The notes under the pieces are model-generated. The model had not been told where the DNA came from, did no database searches, and worked only from the letters and a program-made list of their open reading frames with translations. This document shows positions 53,076 through 61,603 of a DNA stretch of 64,000 nucleotides, piece after piece. The DNA comes from an uncultured Eubacteriales bacterium (GTDB taxonomy: Bacteria; Bacillota; Clostridia; Oscillospirales; Acutalibacteraceae), in contig CAQZPH010000001.1 of assembly GCA_948933715.1 (NCBI GenBank), forward strand, positions 1 to 64,000. Direction: 5' to 3'. Positions within the stretch are counted from its first letter, which is position 1, and every line of letters starts with the position of its first letter. A program made the position numbers and the translations under genes.

Positions 53076-53912
53076 TTAATTGTTTTGATCATTAACAAGT
53101 AGGCTTTTTTTACTTCTTAACTTAAATAACATAAAAATCCCAACTAAGACTGTAATAACTGCCACCACTTGAGATACTTTTATCCCAATCCCGGGAATAA
53201 GCAAGCTATCTGTTCTTAAAGATTCTACAAAAAAGCGTTCGGTACCATACCAAATAAGGTATAAAAAGAAGACTTGACCGTCATATTTTTTATATTTAAC
53301 ACTAAACATATGCAACAATAAAAATCCTAATATACACCAAATAGATTCATATAAAAAGCAAGGGTGCACTGGAACCCCACCTGTATTTTCACTTACCATT
53401 CTACAAAATATATCCGTCTTAGTTCCAAACGCTTCTTGGTTTACAAAGTTTCCCCAACGTCCTATACCTTGTCCTATTAAAAATCCTAAAGAAGTAATGT
53501 CTAGTGCAGATAATAAATCAATGCTTTTTCTCCTTGCTACAAAAGAGCCACCTAAAATTCCACCAATTATTCCACCATATATGGCAATCCCACCTTGATT
53601 TATATATAAAATTTTAAGAGGATTTTTAATATAAAGGTCTCCCGGATAAAAAATCACATAGTATAATCTTGCACCAATTATTCCACATATTAAACCAATG
53701 ATAATTACGTCGACCATATGGTTTACATTTATTTTAAATCGTTTGCAATTAGCAAGAACATACCATAACGCCAAAAGAAAACCAACACAAATAATTATTC
53801 CATACCAATATATACTAATATTTCCAAGTTTAAAAGCAATTGGGTTAATTTGCAAATTAAAATTAAGCCCAGGGAATTTTACATTATAAATCATAGATAA
53901 CATATTACTCAT
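53076..53912 (-). CDS. lgt: Prolipoprotein diacylglyceryl transferase
   Basis: 278 residues with seven hydrophobic segments. Transfers diacylglycerol to the lipobox Cys of prolipoproteins. The signature GRWGNFVNQEAFG is near residue 148, and GARLYYVIFYP and the C-terminal EslR region are in order. AAGGAGG precedes ATG; the start overlaps the ymfH stop by 8 bases. Confidence 0.96.
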   Translation of the reverse strand: MSNMLSMIYNVKFPGLNFNLQINPIAFKLGNISIYWYGIIICVGFLLALWYVLANCKRFKINVNHMVDVIIIGLICGIIGARLYYVIFYPGDLYIKNPLKILYINQGGIAIYGGIIGGILGGSFVARRKSIDLLSALDITSLGFLIGQGIGRWGNFVNQEAFGTKTDIFCRMVSENTGGVPVHPCFLYESIWCILGFLLLHMFSVKYKKYDGQVFFLYLIWYGTERFFVESLRTDSLLIPGIGIKVSQVVAVITVLVGIFMLFKLRSKKSLLVNDQNN

Positions 53913-55197
53913 CTTTTTTCCTCCTTAATGGTAAAACTACTGAAAGTGAAGAATTTTTATTATCAAGTTGCTGTTTTAACCTATCGTTTACCTGTTCAAT
54001 AGTGGTATTAGCAATGCATTCAATAGCATGAAAAAGCTCGCGGTTAGAAAAAGCAAGGTTCATCATTGCATTTGATATATTTTCTGCACTATTAAGCATA
54101 GATACATTTCTGCCATAAACCAATTTTTTAGCTCTTTCAAAGTCTTCCTTATTAATTCCATTTTTGTGAAGTTCTAAAACTGCCTCTTTAATCATTTTAG
54201 CCGCTTTGTCAGGATCTTTTGACTCTCCAGAAAAGATAACTGCAGCATATCCTGTTCCTTCAAAGTATTCATAGCCAAAAGAATCATTTATTAATTTTTC
54301 GTCCATTAAATCTTTATATAACTTAGATGACCTAGATGCAAATGATTGCAAAATAATATCAGTTTGCGCAAGCTGCTCATCAGTAAGTCTACTATCTTTA
54401 GCCTCTTCTTTAAAACCCAGTTGAAAAGTAGGCATTGCAATTTCAAAATGCTGCTCTATTCTATCTGTCACCACATTATAAGGTTCTTTTGGTAATATAC
54501 ATTCTGGTACCTTGCTGTCACTTTTCTTCACCATTTCATTAACTATTTTAAAAACATTATCAGGATCCACATTTCCCGCAACACAAAGCACCATATTGCT
54601 AGGATTGTAAAATCCATTATAACACTCATATAAGTTTTCCGGGTTAATCTTAGAAATCGATTCTATACTTCCCGCTATATCTAGTTTAACCGGATGATTA
54701 TGATACATAGCAGCAAGTAAATTAAACATTACTCTCCAGGACGGATCATCATCATACATTTTTATTTCTTGACTTATTATTCCACGCTCTTTTTCTACAG
54801 TTTCATCAGTAAAATACGGAGACTGTACAAAATCTAAAAGTATTTTAAGGGATTCTTCGAATTTTTCAGTGCAAGAAAATAAATAGCACGTTAAGTCAAA
54901 TGAAGTATACGCATTAGCGCAAGCTCCTGTTTTAGCATACTTTGAAAAAGCATCACCATCTTCACTTTCAAATAATTTATGCTCAAGATAATGTGCAATG
55001 CCGGCTGGGACTTTAATCACTTCATCTTTTCCGCATACTTTAAAACTTGTATTTATAGATCCATATTTTGTTCCTATTATTGCATAAGTCGAGTTATAAC
55101 CTTCTTTTGGGTACACAAAAACTTTTAGTCCCGACTCGTGTTCAATAAAAAAATACTTGTCACCGATTCTATCACTTTTTATTTCTTTTAAAATCAT
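53905..55197 (-). CDS. ymfH: M16 family zinc peptidase, YmfH-like (catalytic partner)
   Basis: 430 residues. The inverted zinc motif HYLEH is near residue 70 and the third ligand region (EKERGIISQEIKMY) lies about 75 residues later, as in active M16 proteases. It has two homologous half-domains. Its ATG overlaps the ymfF stop (TAATG). In B. subtilis the ymfF-ymfH pair is similarly adjacent. Substrate unknown. Confidence 0.92.
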   Translation of the reverse strand: MILKEIKSDRIGDKYFFIEHESGLKVFVYPKEGYNSTYAIIGTKYGSINTSFKVCGKDEVIKVPAGIAHYLEHKLFESEDGDAFSKYAKTGACANAYTSFDLTCYLFSCTEKFEESLKILLDFVQSPYFTDETVEKERGIISQEIKMYDDDPSWRVMFNLLAAMYHNHPVKLDIAGSIESISKINPENLYECYNGFYNPSNMVLCVAGNVDPDNVFKIVNEMVKKSDSKVPECILPKEPYNVVTDRIEQHFEIAMPTFQLGFKEEAKDSRLTDEQLAQTDIILQSFASRSSKLYKDLMDEKLINDSFGYEYFEGTGYAAVIFSGESKDPDKAAKMIKEAVLELHKNGINKEDFERAKKLVYGRNVSMLNSAENISNAMMNLAFSNRELFHAIECIANTTIEQVNDRLKQQLDNKNSSLSVVLPLRRKKDE

Positions 55198-56480
55198 TAT
55201 GACACCTCCTCGTTCCCGACTAAAGCATAAATCGTATCGAGTTTAATCATATTAGCAGACTTTATAACTTGCTCTTTTGTGACTTTATTCACATCTTCTA
55301 CAAATTGTTCAGGAGATAAAAATTCCTTATCAAATACTTGCGATAAATAAAAGCTTTCAAGACCACTTAAAAAATCTCCTATAGTTCTATAGCTATTTGT
55401 TAAACTCTTTTTTGTATTATCTAATTCAGCATCAGTAAAGTTCCCTTTTTTTATTTCTTCAAGCTGATTTAATATTTCTTTTTTCGCTTTATCTATATTT
55501 TTTCTTTCAACGCCGCTTTGCACCAACATGATTCCTTTACTTCTATCATATCCGGCAGAACAATAATAACAAAGGCTTAGTTTTTCTCTAACATTTAAAA
55601 ATAGCTTCGACTGAGGTGTAGCCCCAAAAAGAGAAACAGCAACTCTTGTAGCTATAACTTCTGGATCCATAAGTGCCACTCCTGTTCTAAAGCCCATAAC
55701 TAATTTAGACTGTGAAATATCCATTTCATCGCTTTTTTCCTTAATATTATCAACGTCTTTTATTATCTGAGTATCGCAATTTAAAACTTTCTCTCTTTTT
55801 ATTTTTGAAAAAGCTTTTTTAAAAACTTCAAGTGCAGACTCATTATCCGCATCGCCTAACATCATAATTTCTATTTTGGCTGTTCTCAATACACGTTTCC
55901 AAGCTTCAAATACATCATCAGGAGTTAACCTTAATACTTGAGTTTTTTCCCCAAACCTGCTGATCCCAAATTTCTCTTTTTCGCACATAATTTGTTCGCA
56001 GCGTATTTTTGCAAGAACCCTTTTATCGTTATATTCAGAATCAATCAATTCTACAAGTTGTCTTTTCTCTTGTTCAACGTTTTCTTCTTTAAACGTTCCG
56101 TTTTCAATCATTGGATCAAAAATTATATCACATAAAAGTTGCGTAAGTTGCGAAGAAAGGCTTTCTCCCGAAAAAGCATATCTATCATCTAAAAAAGAAA
56201 CTGAAACAGTAAGCGTTTGTATGTCTCCTATTTTCCCTACATCTGCAAATAACGATGCTCCATAAAGATCTGCAAGCTTTTTATTAAGGCTTGTAAAATC
56301 CGGATATTTCCTGCATGAATGGCTTAGCACAAACGGTAAAATAGCATAAGCTGATACGTTTTCACTATCAAGTGGTAAAAATGAAGTAACTGATATTCTG
56401 CCTGTTTTAAAGCGCTGATCTTTTATAACATTAAAATTTATTCCATTATCGATTTCAAAACGAGAAAAACTACTTTTCAC
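55197..56480 (-). CDS. ymfF: M16 family protein, YmfF-like (non-catalytic partner)
   Basis: 427 residues with the M16 fold, but the HxxEH position reads LSHSCRKY, so the zinc site is lost. Expected to dimerise with the active YmfH-like product encoded next to it. GTG start at 56480 with AGGAGGGG upstream. First gene of the operon; an extended -10 promoter lies about 50 bases upstream. Confidence 0.9.
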   Translation of the reverse strand: MKSSFSRFEIDNGINFNVIKDQRFKTGRISVTSFLPLDSENVSAYAILPFVLSHSCRKYPDFTSLNKKLADLYGASLFADVGKIGDIQTLTVSVSFLDDRYAFSGESLSSQLTQLLCDIIFDPMIENGTFKEENVEQEKRQLVELIDSEYNDKRVLAKIRCEQIMCEKEKFGISRFGEKTQVLRLTPDDVFEAWKRVLRTAKIEIMMLGDADNESALEVFKKAFSKIKREKVLNCDTQIIKDVDNIKEKSDEMDISQSKLVMGFRTGVALMDPEVIATRVAVSLFGATPQSKLFLNVREKLSLCYYCSAGYDRSKGIMLVQSGVERKNIDKAKKEILNQLEEIKKGNFTDAELDNTKKSLTNSYRTIGDFLSGLESFYLSQVFDKEFLSPEQFVEDVNKVTKEQVIKSANMIKLDTIYALVGNEEVS

Positions 56481-56527
56481 TAAGGCCCCTCCTATATTTA
56501 ATTTTCTAAGCCAAACTATTAATAGTT

Positions 56528-56536
56528 ATTATACCA
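56528..56536 (-). promoter_or_regulatory. Extended -10 promoter of the ymfF operon
   Basis: Minus-strand TGGTATAAT (56536-56528) without a clear -35, the same form as the addBA promoter. Confidence 0.5.
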
Positions 56537-56609
56537 TAAACTATGTTAATTTATCTACCATATAAAGAAAAGTATAATTATAGTTATTGGGTATTAAACT
56601 ATCGATTTA

Positions 56610-56637
56610 TTGACTAAAATCAAATCTATGGTAAAAT
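56610..56637 (+). promoter_or_regulatory. SigA-type promoter of the FHA-FtsW/PBP pair
   Basis: TTGACT (56610-56615), 16 bases, TAAAAT (56632-56637), 55 bases before the start. Confidence 0.6.
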
Positions 56638-56692
56638 TATATATAATCTTTAAGTATATAGTTTTCAAAATAAAATATAGATGGTGATGAAT

Positions 56693-58360
56693 ATGGATAA
56701 TAATATCATTTCTTTAGTTCTGTTTTCCATAAGAGTTTTCCTGTCGTTTCTTAGCGTAGTTATTATAACTCTTTGCTTTAAGTCAATGAGAAATCATACT
56801 CGTCGCAACGGAGCTTTAATAATTCTTCAAAATGCTTACACAAAAAAAGAGTACCCGGTTTTATTTTGGGAAAATAGCATTGGAAGAAGCAAAAATTGCG
56901 ATATTGTAATTCCTGATTCCACAATCTCAAGGGATCATGCCGTCCTTTTTAGAAGAAAAAATGGTTGGTTTATTTCCGATACTAATTCTAAATATGGAGT
57001 CCTGGTAAACGGTAAAAAAATAAAAGATAAAACTAAACTCAACATAAATGATACTATATCCCTAGGTGCCACAACCCTTAACCTCTTGAAAGCATCCGAT
57101 TCACGTGACATTTCATCAAACTATGAACCGTCTATAAACATTTCTAGTCCTCTAAACCCATCACGAAATCTATTCCTTGTCACTTTATTTTTAATTTTAA
57201 ACGGTAGTGAACCGATATTGCAATCCCAGTCTATAAGTTTATATAAAACAGGTCCGCTTGTTATATTCATTTTGTTATCCTGGTTATTTTTTATTATATC
57301 AACATTAATATTAAAACGTCGTACTTTTGAACTTGAAACGTTAGCGATTTTCTTATCAGGAATTGGAATTACACTTATAAGCAACGCAAAACCCGACGAA
57401 GCTTTTATGCAATTATTAACCACAGCTATTGGGATGGTTTTATTTTGCGTAATAATTGGAATCATAAAAAATCCTGATATTGCTGGAAAAATGCAAATTA
57501 TGATCGCCATTTTAGCAGTTGGTTTATTTATTGTTAACTTAATTTTTGCAAAAGAAATAAACGGGGCAAAAAACTGGATAACTCTTGCATCGTTTTCTAT
57601 ACAACCATCGGAATTTATAAAAATAGCTTTTATATTTGTAGGCGCTTCAACGCTTGATGATTTGCAAACTACCAAAAGTTTAACATGGTTTATTTTATTC
57701 TCTTCTATATGTATAGGATGTCTCTTCCTCATGAAAGATTTTGGTACTGCGTGTATATTCTTTGTAGCTTTTTTAGTAATTGCATTTATGCGTTCTGGAA
57801 GCATCCGTACACTTATTTTATCCTGCAGTGCCGCTGCTTTGGGAGTATTTTTAATTCTAACCTTTAAACCATATATAAAAGACAGGTTTTCAGTATGGGG
57901 GAATGTGTGGGAGCATGCAAACGAATTAGGGTTTCAGCAAACTCGTGTACTTGCATACAGTGCAAGTGGTGGGTTATTTGGTGTAGGCGTTGGTAACGGA
58001 TGTTTAAAAAACGTTTTTGCATCTATAGGTGACCTTATGTTTGGAGTGGTCTGCGAAGAAATGGGACTTATTGTCGCTATTACTATTGCGCTTATACTTG
58101 CTGGTTTCTCATTTTCTGCACACTCTCAAACTTCCAAAAGCCGTTCTACATTTTATTCCATTAGTTCTTGTGCCGCTGCTTCTATGCTAATATTTCAAGC
58201 TGCACTACATATTTTTGGAACAACAGATATCCTGCCTTTAACTGGTGTAACCTTGCCATTTGTCAGCCTTGGTGGTTCAAGTATGATATCTTCGTTTGGG
58301 CTTTTAGCTTTTATAAAAGCTGCTGATGAAAGAACTTATGCCCTTAAAAAAACTTATTAG
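56693..58360 (+). CDS. FHA domain fused to FtsW/RodA/SpoVE glycosyltransferase
   Basis: 555 residues from ATG 56693, favoured because GGTGAT just upstream matches the anti-SD; ATG 56681 and 56687 are alternatives. One N-terminal transmembrane helix (about 5-27) is followed by a cytoplasmic FHA domain (about 40-115): GRSKNCD near 64, STISRDHAV and DTNSKYGVLVNG give the phosphothreonine-binding signature. Ten or so helices from about 155 form a SEDS peptidoglycan polymerase (NGAKNWI, QPSEFIKIAF, GVGVGNG, PFVSLGGSSM). It pairs with the class B PBP directly downstream. The FHA domain could bring it under the PrkC kinase encoded at 18227-20293 (inference). Confidence 0.93.
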   Translation: MDNNIISLVLFSIRVFLSFLSVVIITLCFKSMRNHTRRNGALIILQNAYTKKEYPVLFWENSIGRSKNCDIVIPDSTISRDHAVLFRRKNGWFISDTNSKYGVLVNGKKIKDKTKLNINDTISLGATTLNLLKASDSRDISSNYEPSINISSPLNPSRNLFLVTLFLILNGSEPILQSQSISLYKTGPLVIFILLSWLFFIISTLILKRRTFELETLAIFLSGIGITLISNAKPDEAFMQLLTTAIGMVLFCVIIGIIKNPDIAGKMQIMIAILAVGLFIVNLIFAKEINGAKNWITLASFSIQPSEFIKIAFIFVGASTLDDLQTTKSLTWFILFSSICIGCLFLMKDFGTACIFFVAFLVIAFMRSGSIRTLILSCSAAALGVFLILTFKPYIKDRFSVWGNVWEHANELGFQQTRVLAYSASGGLFGVGVGNGCLKNVFASIGDLMFGVVCEEMGLIVAITIALILAGFSFSAHSQTSKSRSTFYSISSCAAASMLIFQAALHIFGTTDILPLTGVTLPFVSLGGSSMISSFGLLAFIKAADERTYALKKTY

Positions 58361-58371
58361 GTGGTATATTT

Positions 58372-59754
58372 ATGAGGAATACACGAACTCGTTCAATAGT
58401 GTTGTCATTAATGACTTTACTATTTCTTTTTGGGATTGGCCTTTTTGTATTTAGATATATTACAAATGCTAGTTCATGGGCTTTTAGCCCCGTAAACAAA
58501 CATTTTTCTCGTGAACAACTAGTTAAAGCTGGCGATATTGTAGATTGTAATAACGTTTTGCTTGCACACAGTGAAAACGGTAAACGCAAATATAATGACG
58601 ATGAAAATACTCGCCGCGCACTTTTGCATACTGTAGGCGATAATACTTCTCATATACCAAGCTCTGTTCAAACTTTATATCATGATGAATTATATGGATA
58701 TAACTTTATTTTAGGTGTAAATTCCCCAGAAGTCTTAGGTAAAAGTAAAAATATAAAGATTACTCTTGATAGTGAGGTTTGCAAAGTTGCACTAAATGCG
58801 CTTGGTAGTCATAAGGGTGCTGTGTGTGTATATAACTATAAAACTGGAGAAATTGTTTGCATGGTAAGCACACCCACTTATGACCCCTATCACCCTGAAG
58901 TAGTTGAAAAAGATAGTTCAGAAAAATATGAAGGTGCCTATATTAATAGAGTCCTTAATTCATCATATACCCCTGGTTCTGTGTTTAAAATTATTACTAG
59001 TGCATCAGGGCTTGCCTACCTTGATGATATGGAAAATAAAACTTATTCTTGCCATCAAACAGAACTAGTAAATAATAAGAAAATCACATGTCTTGGTTCT
59101 CATGGAGATATAAACCTTAAAAATGCTATGATGAGATCTTGCAACATTTATTTTGCAGATCTTGCAATTGAGCTTGGCAATGAACAAATGACAAATACCG
59201 CTAATTCTATGGGTTTTAATCGAAGTTTTCAAATCGATAGAGTAAAAACTAAAAAAAGTTTTTATAACGTTGATAAAGCTGATGACTATAATCTAGGTTG
59301 GTCTGGTATTGGCCAATATAATGACTTATTAAACCCCATGCATAGCGTAATTTTGATGGGTGCAGTTGCAAATTCTGGAGAGGCTTGCACCCCGCATTTT
59401 ATAAAAGATATTTATTTAGACAAGCCTTCAAGTAATGCAAGGTACCGTACTTTAGGCTCAAAAGAAAAACTTTTGCCTAAAAATACCGCAGATATACTTA
59501 AGGGTATAATGAGATATAATGTTACTGCAAATTATGGAGACTCTATGTTTCCCCATTTAAATGTATGTGCCAAGACTGGAACTGCTGAAGTTGGGGAGGA
59601 TAAAGAACCTCACGGATGGATGATTGGTTTTTCATCTAATGATGACACACCTTTGGCATTTTGCGTAATTGTAGAAAACTCAGGTTATGGTTCTAAAACT
59701 GCTGGTCCTATTGCTGAAAAAGTTTTAAACTACGCTGCAAAGAGATTAAAATAA
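58372..59754 (+). CDS. Class B penicillin-binding protein (transpeptidase)
   Basis: 460 residues: one N-terminal membrane anchor (about 12-32), a short N-terminal region, then a transpeptidase domain. Catalytic motifs: SVFK (nucleophile Ser near 203), SCN near 256 and KTGTAE near 401. It is shorter than PBP2/FtsI because the pedestal domain is reduced, like PbpA of the Actinobacteria/Clostridia FhaB-RodA-PbpA clusters. It begins 12 bases after the SEDS gene, with AGGTGG upstream; SEDS and bPBP proteins act as a complex. Confidence 0.94.
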   Translation: MRNTRTRSIVLSLMTLLFLFGIGLFVFRYITNASSWAFSPVNKHFSREQLVKAGDIVDCNNVLLAHSENGKRKYNDDENTRRALLHTVGDNTSHIPSSVQTLYHDELYGYNFILGVNSPEVLGKSKNIKITLDSEVCKVALNALGSHKGAVCVYNYKTGEIVCMVSTPTYDPYHPEVVEKDSSEKYEGAYINRVLNSSYTPGSVFKIITSASGLAYLDDMENKTYSCHQTELVNNKKITCLGSHGDINLKNAMMRSCNIYFADLAIELGNEQMTNTANSMGFNRSFQIDRVKTKKSFYNVDKADDYNLGWSGIGQYNDLLNPMHSVILMGAVANSGEACTPHFIKDIYLDKPSSNARYRTLGSKEKLLPKNTADILKGIMRYNVTANYGDSMFPHLNVCAKTGTAEVGEDKEPHGWMIGFSSNDDTPLAFCVIVENSGYGSKTAGPIAEKVLNYAAKRLK

Positions 59755-59788
59755 ACCTAGCAAACTACACGTTCTTAAAACCCTTACC

Positions 59789-59817
59789 TTGACAGACCTA
59801 TCGGTCCATGCTATAAT
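59789..59817 (+). promoter_or_regulatory. Perfect consensus promoter with an operator-like dyad
   Basis: TTGACA (59789-59794), 17 bases, TATAAT (59812-59817). Both hexamers are perfect. Between them GACC-TATC-GGTC (59795-59806) forms a dyad, the usual place and shape of a TetR-family repressor site. So strong a promoter is probably repressed. No TetR-type gene lies nearby. Confidence 0.7.
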
Positions 59818-59850
59818 TAGAAACAGCGAAATCAAGGAGGTACCCCTTAA

Positions 59851-60765
59851 ATGGAAAATGTTTTAAAGACCACTAATCTAACAAAAACATTCTCAAAAAA
59901 AGTGGCTGTAAAAAATGTAAATATGAATATAAAAAAGGGAGACATTTATGGATTCATCGGTAAAAACGGTGCGGGTAAAACCACTCTTATAAAGATGATT
60001 GTTGGTCTTTCTTCTCAAACTAGCGGAAATATTGAATTATTTGATAGCAAAAAACTAAACGAAGGTAGACGTAAAATTGGTACTGTTATAGAATCACCTG
60101 CATTTGCTCCTAATTTAACTGCTTATCAAAATATGTATATACAATGGAAGTTACTTGGATCTAAAGATAAATCAATAATAAAAGAAACTTTAGCTCTTGT
60201 TGGTCTTTCTTCTGTTGGTAATAAAAAAGTTAAAAAGTTTTCCCTTGGCATGAAACAAAGGCTCGGAATTGCAATGGCACTTATGGGAAACCCAGAATTT
60301 TTAGTTCTTGATGAACCAACAAATGGCCTTGACCCTGAAGGTATTGTTGAAATTCGGCACATGCTAAAAAAATTAAACGAGGAAAAAGGCATCACCATGC
60401 TTATTTCAAGCCATATACTAAGTGAACTGGCCAAATTAGCAACCCGCTATGGGATAATAAATAATGGTGAAATCATAGAAGAGTTTTCAGATAATGAGCT
60501 AGCTAAGCGTTGTAACTCTAGTCTTATTGTAAAGGTTGATAACGTAAAGAAAGCATATGAAATTTTAAAAGATGAACTAAAAACTGAAAATTTCACTGTG
60601 TTAAACGAAAACACTTTAGAAATAAATGATTTTACAGATAATCCCGGTCTTGTAAACAGTACTCTTTCTAAAAGTGATATTATAGTTGATTCTATATCAA
60701 ATAAATCAATAGACCTTGAAGAATACTTTATGCAGGTGATAGGCGGAGGTAATAAAGATGATTAA
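59851..60765 (+). CDS. ABC transporter ATP-binding protein, BcrA type
   Basis: 304 residues. Walker A GKNGAGKTT near 36, the signature KFSLGMKQRLG near 130, Walker B FLVLDEPTNGLDP near 150, the His-loop SSHIL, and a C-terminal extension as in bacitracin/lantibiotic-type ATPases. Energises the permease encoded next. AAGGAGGT precedes ATG. The substrate is unknown; such pairs often export antimicrobial peptides or lipids. Confidence 0.92.
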   Translation: MENVLKTTNLTKTFSKKVAVKNVNMNIKKGDIYGFIGKNGAGKTTLIKMIVGLSSQTSGNIELFDSKKLNEGRRKIGTVIESPAFAPNLTAYQNMYIQWKLLGSKDKSIIKETLALVGLSSVGNKKVKKFSLGMKQRLGIAMALMGNPEFLVLDEPTNGLDPEGIVEIRHMLKKLNEEKGITMLISSHILSELAKLATRYGIINNGEIIEEFSDNELAKRCNSSLIVKVDNVKKAYEILKDELKTENFTVLNENTLEINDFTDNPGLVNSTLSKSDIIVDSISNKSIDLEEYFMQVIGGGNKDD

Positions 60766-61525
60766 CATATTAAAGACAGATTTTTATAAAGCTTTTAGAG
60801 CTACTTCATTTTGGGTAACGTCAACCCTTGTTATCCTCTTTTCTTTGCTTGAATCATTTCTTATCTTCTGGGGATTTAAAATGACTGTTGATAATGCGGA
60901 ACTTCTTGACCTAATGGGTAATTATATTCCAGGATTCTTTCAAGCCGTTTTAGGAATAATATCTCAAAACATATTTTTAAGTGGTATTTTTGCCTGCGTG
61001 TTTGCTACATCAGATTTTACCCACGGTACAATAAAAAATATAGCCTCCAAAGGGTATAGACGTGAATACATATATGCATCAAAATTTATAACTACCTTAG
61101 GTGTTACAATTATTCACTTTATTCTATGTTTCTTAACCTCTTTTATAACTGCTCAAATCGTAATCGGCAATAAAATCCCTGATTTTTTTAAATATAGTAA
61201 TTATGATATAAAAAATATTTTTGCATTGTCGCTTCAAATTATAGCATATATCTCGTTAGCTCTTCTCTTAGCTATGCTTTTTCGTTCTACTGGTCCTACA
61301 ATTGCAACTTTTCTAGGATTTATATTTCTTGAAGGTACTTTTATCGAGCTAATAGATCAATTTATTAATCATGTATTACATCAAAATTTTTCTATAAGCG
61401 CCTACTCGATTTCACGTGCGGTCGCTGATTCTTATATGTTAAGAGGCTCAATAGTTATCCTAATTTACATCGTAATCTTTACTTTAATAGGAATGTATTC
61501 GTTTAATAAACGTGATATAAATTAA
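60758..61525 (+). CDS. ABC-2 type permease
   Basis: 255 residues with six hydrophobic segments. The stretch DFTHGTIKNIASKGYRREY is typical of ABC-2 permeases of the BcrB/lantibiotic-immunity kind. It overlaps the ATPase gene by 8 bases with GGAGGT inside that gene, so the two are co-translated. Confidence 0.9.
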   Translation: MINILKTDFYKAFRATSFWVTSTLVILFSLLESFLIFWGFKMTVDNAELLDLMGNYIPGFFQAVLGIISQNIFLSGIFACVFATSDFTHGTIKNIASKGYRREYIYASKFITTLGVTIIHFILCFLTSFITAQIVIGNKIPDFFKYSNYDIKNIFALSLQIIAYISLALLLAMLFRSTGPTIATFLGFIFLEGTFIELIDQFINHVLHQNFSISAYSISRAVADSYMLRGSIVILIYIVIFTLIGMYSFNKRDIN

Positions 61526-61552
61526 TAATAAAATTGTTTTTTTCAAAAAATC

Positions 61553-61588
61553 ACAAGAGAGGTACAACGTACGTTGTACCTCTCTTGT
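61553..61588. terminator. Bidirectional terminator: 36-base perfect palindrome
   Basis: ACAAGAGAGGTACAACGT (61553-61570) is followed directly by its exact complement (61571-61588), with A-rich and T-rich flanks. It lies between the convergent permease and oadA-like genes. Confidence 0.85.
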
Positions 61589-61603
61589 TTTATACACAAA
61601 TCA

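Noticed and set aside
57121..57804. A 227-codon frame antisense to the FHA-FtsW gene
   Set aside because: Lies entirely opposite membrane-helix codons of a clear SEDS protein; Lys/Ile-rich translation without family motifs.
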